A DNA stretch of 6,334 nucleotides from Propionibacteriaceae bacterium (GTDB taxonomy: Bacteria > Actinomycetota > Actinomycetes > Propionibacteriales > Propionibacteriaceae), in contig JAGQUI010000163.1 in the NCBI GenBank assembly GCA_020438595.1, forward strand, positions 1 to 6,334. Direction: 5' to 3'. The translations under genes and the position numbers were made by a program. The notes under the pieces were generated by a model. The model worked only from the letters and a program-made list of their open reading frames with translations, searched no databases and was not told where the DNA came from. Shown one piece after another: positions 1 through 6,143 of this stretch (the first letter of the stretch is position 1; the number at the start of each line of letters is the position of its first letter).

Positions 1-149
1 TTCCCCGAGCCGGACTCACCCACGATGCCGAGCCGCTGGCCCCGCTCCAGGCGCAGGTCCACCGCGTCGAGGGCGAGCACGTCCCGGCCGCCGTCGCGGT
101 AGCGGCGGGTCAGCCCCTCGGCCCGGTACAGCTCGGACTCGTCAGCCAC
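1..149 (-). CDS. Peptide ABC transporter ATP-binding protein, second ATPase (DppF/OppF-like), 5' part only
   Basis: This is the N-terminal 49 codons of an ABC ATPase, cut by the left window edge. The protein begins MADESELYRAEGLTRRYRDG and reaches GQRLGIVGESGSG at residues 38-49, which is a Walker A motif with its lysine codon cut in half by the edge. The start is GTG at 149, preceded by GGAGG (160-156) with 6 nt spacing. The start lies inside the end of the previous ATPase gene: the two share 8 nt (GTGGCTGA), so translation is probably coupled. Its place as last gene after SBP, two permeases and a first ATPase matches the usual dppABCDF/oppABCDF order, so DppF/OppF is the expected identity. 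That is inferred from order, because the family-specific C-terminus is outside the window. It would sit on the cytoplasmic face and hydrolyse ATP as a heterodimer with the neighbouring ATPase. Confidence 0.88.
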   Translation of the reverse strand, partial: MADESELYRAEGLTRRYRDGGRDVLALDAVDLRLERGQRLGIVGESGSG

Positions 150-987
150 GATCGGCCTCCGCGTAGAAGTCGTCCACGGTGGGCAGCCGCCGGCCCGGCT
201 CGGCGCTGTCCAGCTGGGCGGTGGCGACCAGGCCGCGGGTGTAGGGGTGCTCCGGCGCGGTGAACAGCCGCTCGACGGTGCCGGACTCGACGATCCGCCC
301 GTCCAGCATGACCAGCACCTGGTCGCACACCTGCGACACGACGGCCAGGTCGTGGCTGATGAACAGGCAGGCGGCGCCGCTGGCGTCCAGCACCTCGTCC
401 AGCTTGGCCAGGACGAGCGACTGCACGGTCACGTCGAGCGCCGTGGTCGGCTCGTCGCAGATGACCAGGTCGGGCGAGTTGATCAGCGCCATGGCGAGGA
501 TCGCGCGTTGCCGTTGGCCGCCGGAGAGCTGGTGCGGGAACGCGTCCGCGACCCGTTCGGGATCGACCAGGCCCACCTCGTCCAGCATCTCGACGACCCG
601 CTGCCGCGCCGGGCCGGACTCGGCGCCCTGGTGCAGCCGGAGCACCTCGGCGACCTGCCGGCCGACCCGCATCGTCGGGTCGAGGGCGGTCATCGGTTCC
701 TGGAACACCATTGAGACGGTGTCGCCGCGCAGCCGGGCCAGCCCGCGCTCGTCCAGCCCGACGATCTCGGTGCCGCCGAGTCGCACCGAGCCGTCCACGT
801 GGGCGTACTCGGGCAGCAGGCCCATCACGGCGAGGGCGGTGACGGTCTTGCCCGACCCGGACTCCCCGATCACGCCGAGCCGCTGGCCGGCGGCCAGGCT
901 GAAGCTCACCCCGCGCACGGCCTCCGCCCGCCGGCGGCCGAAGCTCACCTGCAGGTCGCGCACCTCGAGCAGCCTCCCGGCGGTCAT
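142..987 (-). CDS. Peptide ABC transporter ATP-binding protein, first ATPase (DppD/OppD-like)
   Basis: A complete 281-residue ABC ATPase that would power import through the DppB/DppC-like pore from the cytoplasmic side. All nucleotide-binding motifs are visible: Walker A GESGSGKT (41-48), Q-loop glutamine in MVFQEP (Q96), signature LSGGQ (154-158), Walker B LVICDEP (174-180, catalytic E179), D-loop TTALD (181-185) and the switch histidine in ISHD (H212). The family-typical HPYTRGL stretch lies at 247-253. The C-terminus ends about 28 residues after that, shorter than longer OppD proteins, and I see no cysteine cluster there. The ATG at 987 is chosen because it begins the conserved LLEVRDLQVSF strand, has GGAGG (996-992) 4 nt upstream, and overlaps the permease stop as ATGA. 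A longer open frame continues upstream, but only through the permease gene. Substrate specificity lies in the binding protein, not here. Confidence 0.95.
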   Translation of the reverse strand: MTAGRLLEVRDLQVSFGRRRAEAVRGVSFSLAAGQRLGVIGESGSGKTVTALAVMGLLPEYAHVDGSVRLGGTEIVGLDERGLARLRGDTVSMVFQEPMTALDPTMRVGRQVAEVLRLHQGAESGPARQRVVEMLDEVGLVDPERVADAFPHQLSGGQRQRAILAMALINSPDLVICDEPTTALDVTVQSLVLAKLDEVLDASGAACLFISHDLAVVSQVCDQVLVMLDGRIVESGTVERLFTAPEHPYTRGLVATAQLDSAEPGRRLPTVDDFYAEADRG

Positions 988-1796
988 GGCACCTCCCGCA
1001 GCCGTGGGTCGAGGTAGTCGCGCAGGCCGTCGCCGAGCAGGTTGAAGCCGAGCACGGCCAGCGCGATCGCCAGGCCGGGCCACAGCGCCTGCAGCGGGGC
1101 GATGAACAGGAACTGCTGGGCGTCGCGCAGCATGTTGCCCCAGGTGGGCGTGGGCCGCGGCGTGGCCAGGCCCAGGTAGGACAGGGCCGCCTCGGCCAGG
1201 ATCGCCAGGGCGAACCCGACGGACGCCTGCACGCCGACCACCGGCGCGATGTTCGGCAGCACGTGGCGGCGGGCGATCCCCCACCGGGACGTGCCGGACG
1301 CCCGCGCGGCGAGCACGAAGTCGCTGGCCATCACCTGCAGGGTGCCGGCGCGGGCCACCCGGGCGAACGCGGGGATGCTGGCCACGCCGATCGCCACCAT
1401 CGCGGTGACGGTGGACGCGCCGAACACGGAGGCGAGCAGGATCGCGAGCAGCAGCGCGGGGAAGGCGTAGACGACGTCGCCGGTGCGCATCACGACCTCG
1501 TCCACCCAGCCGCCGGCCTGGCCGGCGATCATGCCGAGCGGGACGCCGACGACCGCGGCCAGGCCCACCGAGATGATGCCGACCGCCAGTACCGTCCGGG
1601 CGCCGACCATCAGCCGGCTCGCGATGTCGATGCCGAACCCGTCGGTGCCCAGCACGTGCGGCCAGCCGGGGCCGAGCAGGCGCTGGCCGGGCACGACCCG
1701 GATCGGGTCGAACGGCGTCCAGAACACCGACACGACGGCCGTGACCACGACGAGGGCGACCAGGACCAGCCCGGTGACCAACTGGGCGCGCTTCAC
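984..1796 (-). CDS. Peptide ABC transporter permease (DppC/OppC-like)
   Basis: A 270-residue inner-membrane permease that pairs with the DppB-like protein to form the transport channel. The first membrane segment covers about residues 6-25 and is followed by WTPFDP and HVLGTDGFGIDIASR (47-61), the family's LGTDxxGxDxxSR motif. Further hydrophobic segments lie near 68-92, 108-140 and in the last 70 residues. The cytoplasmic EAA loop that docks on the ATPase is clear at about 161-182 (VLAARASGTSRWGIARRHVL). The C-terminal half ends with GLATPRPTPTWGNML and GDGLRDYLDPRLREVP, both typical of DppC. The start is GTG at 1796: it overlaps the upstream stop as GTGA, and the open frame further upstream only shadows the previous permease. 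The ribosome site before it is weak (GGGA), so translation probably relies on coupling. The usual final glycine of the LGTDxxGRD motif neighbourhood is kept, but the arginine is isoleucine here. Confidence 0.95.
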   Translation of the reverse strand: MKRAQLVTGLVLVALVVVTAVVSVFWTPFDPIRVVPGQRLLGPGWPHVLGTDGFGIDIASRLMVGARTVLAVGIISVGLAAVVGVPLGMIAGQAGGWVDEVVMRTGDVVYAFPALLLAILLASVFGASTVTAMVAIGVASIPAFARVARAGTLQVMASDFVLAARASGTSRWGIARRHVLPNIAPVVGVQASVGFALAILAEAALSYLGLATPRPTPTWGNMLRDAQQFLFIAPLQALWPGLAIALAVLGFNLLGDGLRDYLDPRLREVP

Positions 1797-2773
1797 TTCG
1801 ATCCCACGCTCTCGGTCGTCCGTCGGCGCGAGCCCTGCCGCGGGTCGATCAGCAGGTAGGAGAAGTCCACCAGGGCGCTGATCAGCAGCACGGTGAGAAC
1901 GAGGAACATCACGGTGCCCTGCACCACGACCAGGTCGCGCCGGTCGACCGAGGTGAGCAGCAACGAGCCCAGCCCGGGCAGGGTGAACACCGACTCGACC
2001 ACGATCGCGCCGACCAGCACGCTGGACAGCTGCAGGCCGATCACGGTGACGAGCGCGATCGCCGCGTTCCGGACTCCGTGGCGCAGCAGGGCGCGCATCG
2101 GCGTCCACCCGATCGAGCGCGCGGTGCGGTAGTAGTCCTCGTCCAGCACCTCGAGGAAGGCCGAGCGGACGTAGCGGATCAGCACGGCGGCCTGCACCGC
2201 GGCGAGCGTGATCGCGGGCAGCACCAGGTGGGACGCCCACTGGCCGGGACTCTTGGTCAGCGGGACGTAGCCGTTGGCCGGGAGCCAGCGCAGCCAGACC
2301 GAGAACACCAGCACCAGCAGGATGCCGCCCCAGAACACCGGGATCGCCATGCCGACCTGCGCACCGGCGCTGATCGTGAACCCCGGCCACGAGCGCCGTT
2401 TCAGGGCGGCGACCATGCCGGCCGGCAGGGCGATCAGCAGCGAACCGACGAGCCCGAACAGCACCAGCCAGAGCGTGACCGCGATCCGGGGCGCGAGCAG
2501 GGCCAGCACGGGCTGGCCGTTGAGGTGCGAGCGGCCGAAGTCGCCGGTGAGGATGCCGCCGATCCAGTCGAGGTACTGCACCGGCAGCGGACGGTCGAGG
2601 CCGAGCTGCGCGCGCAGCCGGGCGACCGCCTCGGGGGTGGCGTCCGTGCCCAGCAACACCTGCGCCACGTCACCGGGCAGCGCGTTCGTGACCAGGAAGA
2701 TCAGCAGGGACGCCCCGAGCAGGCTGGCGACGAACACGGCCAGTCGCCGGCCCACCCGCAGGGCGAGGTTCAT
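1793..2773 (-). CDS. Peptide ABC transporter permease (DppB/OppB-like)
   Basis: A complete 326-residue membrane permease, the usual length for DppB. Residues 9-31 form the first membrane segment, followed by the conserved NALPGD (30-35) and the periplasmic-side region with LGLDRPLPVQYLDW (57-70) and GDFGRS (77-82). More membrane segments lie near 98-122, 137-160, 184-205, 238-260 and 282-309. The EAA loop contacting the ATPase is at about 214-236 (YYRTARSIGWTPMRALLRHG), followed by VVESVFTLPGLGSLL (258-272) and the C-terminal LLIDPR (307-312), both standard for the family. The start is ATG at 2773 with GAGGG (2783-2779) 5 nt upstream. It begins 18 nt after the stop of the binding-protein gene and its own stop overlaps the next permease by 4 nt, so it belongs to the same operon. 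Confidence 0.96.
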   Translation of the reverse strand: MNLALRVGRRLAVFVASLLGASLLIFLVTNALPGDVAQVLLGTDATPEAVARLRAQLGLDRPLPVQYLDWIGGILTGDFGRSHLNGQPVLALLAPRIAVTLWLVLFGLVGSLLIALPAGMVAALKRRSWPGFTISAGAQVGMAIPVFWGGILLVLVFSVWLRWLPANGYVPLTKSPGQWASHLVLPAITLAAVQAAVLIRYVRSAFLEVLDEDYYRTARSIGWTPMRALLRHGVRNAAIALVTVIGLQLSSVLVGAIVVESVFTLPGLGSLLLTSVDRRDLVVVQGTVMFLVLTVLLISALVDFSYLLIDPRQGSRRRTTESVGSK

Positions 2774-2791
2774 TGCTGCCCTCGATCCTGC

Positions 2792-4351
2792 CTACCGGCT
2801 GGTGATCGTGGTGAGGTCGAAGCTGAGGGTGGTCGCGTTCTGGGGGATGCCGGTGACGGTGGCCTTGGTGATCACCAGGTTGGGCAGCGCGAACAGCCAG
2901 ATCGCGGCGCACTGGTCGGCCAGGTAGCGCGCCGCAGCCTTCATCTCGGCGACACCCTGGTCCTCGTCCGCGGCCTCGACGGCTGCGTTGTACATCGCGG
3001 CGAACTTCTCGTCCCCGTAGTGCCAGTAGTAGTCCTTGTCGGCGAACTTGCCGAGGTCGCGGGCCTCCACGTGCGCCACGATCGTCATGTCGTAGTCGCC
3101 GTTGGTGAACACCTCGTCGATCCAGCGGCTGAAGTCGAGCTCCTCGGTCTCGACCTTCACGCCGATGTCGCGCAACTGGCTGGCCACGAACTGGGCCGAC
3201 TTCACCGCGTACGGGATCACCGGGACGCGCAGTCGCAGCGTGAGCCCCTTCTCGTAGCCCGCTTCCTTGAGCAGGGCCTTCGCCTTCTCCGGGTCGTAGG
3301 GGTAGAGCCCGGAGAGGTCCTCGTACCAGGGGTCGGTGGGCACGCTCATGGTGCCGATCAGCGTGCCCTGGCCCGCCCAGACCGTGTCCATCAGGTCCTT
3401 GCGGTTGATCGCCATGGTGAGGGCCTGGCGCACCTCCAGCTTCGACAGCGCCTTGCTGGTGTCGTTCAGCCCGAGCACGACCTCACCGTTCGTGGTGCCC
3501 GAGATCGTCGTGTACTGCGTGGTGTCGGCGAACTGCGGCAGGGCGTCCGGCGCCTGCAGGTTCGAGATGATGTCGAGGTCGCCGCTCAGCATCGCCGCGT
3601 TCATCGCGTTCGGGTCGCTGAAGTAGCGGAACGTGACCTCGTCGAAGCGGGCCGGGTTGCCCCAGTAGTTCGTGTTGTCGCCGAGGACGACGCTGTCGCC
3701 CTGGATGTGCGACGCCACCTCGTAAGGGCCGGAGCCTGCGCTGGTCGTGTTCAGGTCGCCGGTGTAGCCGGGGTCGAGCATCATGCCCAGGGTCGAGGAC
3801 ATGTCGTAGAGCCACATCAGCGACGGGTGGGACAGCGTGATCTCGACCTGGTGGGTGTCGACGGCCTTCGCGCCGGACACCACGGCCAGCTGGGCCTTGA
3901 GCGTCGGGGTGAGTTCCTCGTCGGCCTTCAGCCGGTCGATGTTGGCGACCACCGCGTCGGCGTCGACGGGCTCGCCGGAGGCGAACTTGGCTCCCGGGGT
4001 GAGGTGGAAGGTGTAGGTGAGCCGGTCCGGGCTGATCTCCCACGCCTGGGCGAGCAGGGGCTTGATCTCACCGTTGGAGTCGACCTTCACCAGCGTCTCG
4101 TACACGTTGTAGAGCAGCACCTGGGGGATAGACGCGGCCGGGTTGTGCCACGGATCCATGGACGCCGGCTCCAGCGTCGCGCCGACCGCCAGCGTCCGCT
4201 CGGGCTCGGGCTCGCTGCCCCCACCGCTCGGGGACGACGTCGACGGCGTGCACGCGGCCAGGCCCAGTGCCAGTGCGAGGCCGATCAGGACCGAGAGGGT
4301 CCGGATCGACCGGGAACGGGGACGCCGAGACGTTGCAGCGCCGTAGGTCAT
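2792..4351 (-). CDS. ABC transporter substrate-binding lipoprotein, family 5 (SBP_bac_5)
   Basis: A 519-residue extracellular binding protein, tethered to the membrane as a lipoprotein, that would capture the solute and hand it to the permeases. Residues 1-34 are a lipoprotein signal: basic n-region (SRRPRSRS), hydrophobic stretch (19-32) and lipobox LAAC with the acylated cysteine at 34. A low-complexity linker rich in Ser, Gly, Pro and Glu follows (35-51). The mature domain starts with TLAVGATLEPASMDP (53-67), the classic family-5 opening, then LLAQAWEISPDRLTYTFHL, FASGEPVDADAV, GSGPYEV, YWGNPARFDEVTFRYF, VRQALTMAINRKDL and YPYDPEKAKALLKEAGY, all landmarks of DppA/OppA-like proteins. I chose ATG 4351 over the longer open frame (to 4417) because GGAGGG (4360-4355) sits just upstream and the signal peptide then has a normal length. 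Peptides are the commonest substrates, but this family also binds nickel, sugars and others, so the ligand is open. Confidence 0.94.
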   Translation of the reverse strand: MTYGAATSRRPRSRSIRTLSVLIGLALALGLAACTPSTSSPSGGGSEPEPERTLAVGATLEPASMDPWHNPAASIPQVLLYNVYETLVKVDSNGEIKPLLAQAWEISPDRLTYTFHLTPGAKFASGEPVDADAVVANIDRLKADEELTPTLKAQLAVVSGAKAVDTHQVEITLSHPSLMWLYDMSSTLGMMLDPGYTGDLNTTSAGSGPYEVASHIQGDSVVLGDNTNYWGNPARFDEVTFRYFSDPNAMNAAMLSGDLDIISNLQAPDALPQFADTTQYTTISGTTNGEVVLGLNDTSKALSKLEVRQALTMAINRKDLMDTVWAGQGTLIGTMSVPTDPWYEDLSGLYPYDPEKAKALLKEAGYEKGLTLRLRVPVIPYAVKSAQFVASQLRDIGVKVETEELDFSRWIDEVFTNGDYDMTIVAHVEARDLGKFADKDYYWHYGDEKFAAMYNAAVEAADEDQGVAEMKAAARYLADQCAAIWLFALPNLVITKATVTGIPQNATTLSFDLTTITSR

Positions 4352-4398
4352 GTGCCCTCCACACGTGGTCGGTTCCCCGCGACGCGAGGAGCGCAAAG

Positions 4399-4426
4399 AG
4401 TCTAGCGGAGGCACCATCGCGTCCCG
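4399..4426 (-). promoter_or_regulatory. Possible promoter of the ABC importer operon
   Basis: On the minus strand, TAGACT (4404-4399) fits the actinobacterial TAnnnT -10 pattern and lies about 48 nt before the start codon of the binding protein. The best -35-like hexamer upstream is poor: CTGACC lies about 21 nt away, which is longer than the ideal spacing. A start point near 4392 would give a leader of about 40 nt. I see no clear operator repeat in the leader. This is a guess from pattern only. Confidence 0.3.
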
Positions 4427-4444
4427 GTCAGGCCCGGCGCCGAT

Positions 4445-4473
4445 TTGAGTCCCCAGCCGGTCTCACCTAAGCT
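4445..4473 (+). promoter_or_regulatory. Promoter of the tRNA-fMet gene
   Basis: TTGAGT (4445-4450) and TAAGCT (4468-4473) are separated by exactly 17 nt, the ideal spacing for a housekeeping sigma factor. The -35 matches TTGA of the consensus, and the -10 fits TAnnnT. The tRNA begins 11 nt after the -10, so the start of transcription would lie just ahead of the mature 5' end, as expected for a singly transcribed tRNA. Confidence 0.6.
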
Positions 4474-4484
4474 GTACAGGCCGA

Positions 4485-4558
4485 CGCGGGGTGGAGCAGC
4501 TCGGTAGCTCGCTGGGCTCATAACCCAGAGGTCACAGGTTCAAATCCTGTCCCCGCTA
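4485..4558 (+). tRNA. Initiator tRNA-fMet (anticodon CAT)
   Basis: A full 74-nt cloverleaf. The acceptor stem is CGCGGGG (4485-4491) with CCCCGC (4551-4556), so C1 faces T72 and does not pair. The D stem has A11:T24. The anticodon stem CTGGG (4512-4516) with CCCAG (4524-4528) carries three G:C pairs next to the loop CTCATAA, anticodon CAT at 4519-4521. The T arm is ACAGG-TTCAAAT-CCTGT (4534-4550). An unpaired 1-72 position, R11:Y24 and the three G:C pairs are the marks that separate initiator from elongator tRNA-Met. The discriminator is A at 4558. CCA is not encoded, since the next bases are CGA, so it must be added after transcription. It charges with methionine, is formylated, and starts translation. 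A clear promoter lies upstream and a hairpin terminator follows. Confidence 0.97.
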
Positions 4559-4566
4559 CGAAAGAA

Positions 4567-4600
4567 GGGCCCGGTCATCGCGACCGGGCCCCTCTGTTTG
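4567..4600. terminator. Bidirectional hairpin terminator between tRNA-fMet and the convergent hicB-like gene
   Basis: A perfect 10-bp inverted repeat, GGGCCCGGTC (4567-4576) and GACCGGGCCC (4582-4591), with a 5-nt loop. On the plus strand it is followed by CTCTGTTTG, 8 nt after the tRNA end. On the minus strand the same stem is followed by TTCTTTCG and lies 19 nt after the stop of the HicB-like gene. Both sides are T-rich, so it can end both convergent transcripts. Confidence 0.85.
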
Positions 4601-4610
4601 CCACTGCGCC

Positions 4611-4943
4611 TCAGCCTCGGGCACCCAGCCGACTGGAGATCAGCGGGTTCAGGGAGACGTGTTGGTCGGCGGCCTCGAGGGCGAGCTGGCGGTGGAGTTC
4701 GGGAGGAACCCGAACCATGAACTTGCCGGAGTAGGCCTTGTCCGCAATCGCCTCCGGCGGGGTCTCCCCCGTCTCCGCCATGTCCAGAACGACGTCGGCA
4801 GCCAGCTGCTGAATGCCCGCGAAGGCCTCGGCGCGATCGGGGGCGAGCCACGACAGCGAGGGCAGCTCGGCGACCGTGCCGACGTACTCGCCGTCCTCAG
4901 CGGACCAGCGCACCCGGTAGGTGTAGTGCTCCACGACGTTCAT
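4611..4943 (-). CDS. HicB-family antitoxin-like protein (orphan)
   Basis: A 110-residue protein with two recognisable parts. Residues about 6-60 match the HicB fold (YTYRVRWSAEDGEYVGTVAE, then LPSLSWLAPDRAEAFAGI), the partly degraded RNase-like domain that binds and blocks a HicA toxin. Residues 73-107 (GKFMVRVPPELHRQLALEAA, then DQHVSLNPLISSRL) match a ribbon-helix-helix DNA-binding domain, which in HicAB systems represses its own operon. ATG 4943 is chosen for its strong GGAGG (4955-4951) with 7 nt spacing and because homologous sequence begins there; the long open frame upstream only shadows the dehydrogenase. It lies 80 nt after the dehydrogenase stop in the same direction and may share its transcript. 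No HicA gene (short, double-stranded-RNA-binding-like fold with a catalytic histidine) is found on either side, so a toxin role for this locus is not supported. Pro100 sits at the start of the last helix. It may act only as a small regulator. Confidence 0.85.
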   Translation of the reverse strand: MNVVEHYTYRVRWSAEDGEYVGTVAELPSLSWLAPDRAEAFAGIQQLAADVVLDMAETGETPPEAIADKAYSGKFMVRVPPELHRQLALEAADQHVSLNPLISSRLGARG

Positions 4944-5017
4944 TCCTGCTCCTCCAGTCTCGCGATCGCCGTCAGGACCTGCCTGACCTCGCCCCGGCAG
5001 GAGACCGGCAGGACCAC
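4940..5017 (-). other. Possible 25-codon ORF ending on the hicB-like start codon
   Basis: Between the dehydrogenase stop and the HicB-like start there is an open frame, in the same frame as the dehydrogenase, from GTG 5017 to TGA 4940. It would read VVLPVSCRGEVRQVLTAIAR then LEEQE. Its stop overlaps the ATG of the HicB-like gene as ATGA, an arrangement common in coupled genes. There is no ribosome site before GTG 5017, and the peptide resembles nothing I can name with confidence. It may be simply non-coding spacer that contains the ribosome site for the next gene. Confidence 0.15.
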
Positions 5018-5023
5018 CCGCGC

Positions 5024-6037
5024 TCAGGGACGCACGAGCGACTTGATCGCCCTCCGCTCGTCCATCGCGGCGTAGGCCTCGCCGATCTCGGCCAGCGGGA
5101 GTTCGAGGTCGAACACGATCCCCGGGTTGATCTCGCGGGCCAGCACCTTCTCCATCAGGTCCGGCAGGTACGTCCGGCAGTGCGCCGGTCCGCCCTTCAC
5201 GCCCACGTTGCGCCAGAACAGGTCGATCACCGGCAGGTCGCCGTGCGGGAGCCCGACCAGGCCGATGTTCCCACCGTCGCGGACGCAGGCGACCGCCTGG
5301 GCCCGGGCCTGCTCGGTGCCCACGCACTCCAGCACGCAGTCGGCGCCGATCCCTTCCGTGAGTTCCTTCACCGCGGCCGCGCCCGCCTCGTCGCGTTCGG
5401 CGACAATGTCGGTGGCGCCGAACTCGCGGGCCACCTTCTGGCGGGCCTCGTGGCGGCTCATCGCGATCACCGTGGGCGCCCCGAGCTGCGCCGCAGCGAG
5501 CACCGCGCACAGCCCGACCGCGCCGTCCCCGACGACCGCGACCGTGGTGTTGGGACCCACCCCGGCGGAGACGGCCGCGTGCCAGCCCGTGCACATCACG
5601 TCGGAGAGCGCGAGCAGGCTGGGGATGAGGTCGTCGGACGGCATCTCCGGCGTGGCGACCAGGGTGCCCTCCGCCTGCGGGATCCGGATCTTCTCGGCCT
5701 GGCAGCCCGCGTAGTGGGCGCCGTTGAGGCAGTTGGCCGTCGCCCCCTTGCGGCACACCGGGCACGTGTTGTCGGACGGGTTGAAGCCGCCGACCACGAA
5801 GTCGCCCGGCTTCACCGAGGTCACCGCGCCACCGACGGCCTCGACGATGCCGCAGAACTCGTGGCCGATCGGCACCGGCTTCGGCACCGGGGCGAGCCCG
5901 CGGTACCGCCACAGGTCCGAACCGCACACGCAGGCGGCGACGGTCCGCACCACGGCGTCCGTCGGCTCGACGATCACAGGATCGGGACGCTCGTCGTAGC
6001 GGACGTCCCCGGGAGCATGAATCACAGCACCGAACAT
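5024..6037 (-). CDS. Zinc-dependent medium-chain alcohol dehydrogenase
   Basis: A complete 337-residue cytoplasmic oxidoreductase that would interconvert an alcohol and an aldehyde or ketone; the substrate is unknown. Catalytic zinc ligands are Cys38 (CGSD, 38-41) and His59-Glu60 (GHEF, 58-61). The structural-zinc lobe reads NTCPVCRKGATANC (90-103) with Cys92, Cys95 and Cys103, so only three of the four classical cysteines are visible. The Rossmann motif is VVGDGAVG (168-175). The second strand ends in MSRHEARQ (193-200), where Ser194 and Arg195 replace the acidic residue typical of NAD-binding enzymes, which points to NADP(H). The end is AMDERRAIKSLVRP, normal for the family. ATG 6037 is the first possible start, because an in-frame TGA lies at 6052-6050, four codons upstream; its ribosome site (GGCGG) is weak. 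It is divergent from ppk2 and lies 80 nt upstream of the HicB-like gene. Confidence 0.94.
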   Translation of the reverse strand: MFGAVIHAPGDVRYDERPDPVIVEPTDAVVRTVAACVCGSDLWRYRGLAPVPKPVPIGHEFCGIVEAVGGAVTSVKPGDFVVGGFNPSDNTCPVCRKGATANCLNGAHYAGCQAEKIRIPQAEGTLVATPEMPSDDLIPSLLALSDVMCTGWHAAVSAGVGPNTTVAVVGDGAVGLCAVLAAAQLGAPTVIAMSRHEARQKVAREFGATDIVAERDEAGAAAVKELTEGIGADCVLECVGTEQARAQAVACVRDGGNIGLVGLPHGDLPVIDLFWRNVGVKGGPAHCRTYLPDLMEKVLAREINPGIVFDLELPLAEIGEAYAAMDERRAIKSLVRP

Positions 6038-6139
6038 GCCGCCAGCCCATCACACCCGGGGCCCGCGCAACAGTCCCCCGCCGTACCCGTCTCGTACGAA
6101 CCCCTCCCGCAACGGGCCGCGCAGGAGCACGATGGGCCC
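6038..6139. promoter_or_regulatory. Divergent intergenic region between the dehydrogenase and ppk2
   Basis: This 102-nt gap must carry the signals for both divergent genes. I see an 8-bp perfect palindrome TCGTACGA (6092-6099), with a nearby GTAC at 6083-6086, and an AGGAG ribosome site (6123-6127) on the plus strand. I could not assign -35 and -10 elements with confidence on either strand. The palindrome could be an operator half or could be chance. Confidence 0.35.
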
Positions 6140-6143
6140 ATGA
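6132..6143 (+). other. Three-codon mini-ORF (Met-Gly-Pro) overlapping the ppk2 start
   Basis: ATGGGCCCATGA encodes Met-Gly-Pro and a stop that overlaps the ppk2 ATG as ATGA. The AGGAG at 6123-6127 is 4 nt from this mini start but 12 nt from the ppk2 start, so ribosomes could enter here and restart at ppk2. It may equally be chance, with ppk2 using the long spacing directly. Confidence 0.2.

Noticed and set aside
247..2132. Several plus-strand open frames opposite the transporter genes
   Set aside because: They are typical shadows of GC-rich coding DNA: composition is dominated by Arg, Ala, Ser and Thr, no domain is visible, and the minus-strand genes are complete and conserved.
2078..4405. 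A 775-codon plus-strand open frame
   Set aside because: It runs antisense to the DppB-like permease and the binding protein, both clear families. Its sequence is rich in His, Arg, Val, Gly and Asp without any motif.
4352..4417. A longer start for the binding protein at ATG 4417
   Set aside because: The extra 22 residues would precede the signal peptide and have no good ribosome site, while ATG 4351 has GGAGGG directly upstream.
4485..4560. The tRNA gene as an attachment site for an integrated element
   Set aside because: No repeated copy of the tRNA 3' end is found elsewhere in the window and there is no integrase. The tRNA is flanked by its own promoter and terminator.
6106..6116. Small hairpin CCCG-CAA-CGGG before ppk2
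   Set aside because: A 4-bp stem is too short to mean anything in DNA this rich in G and C.
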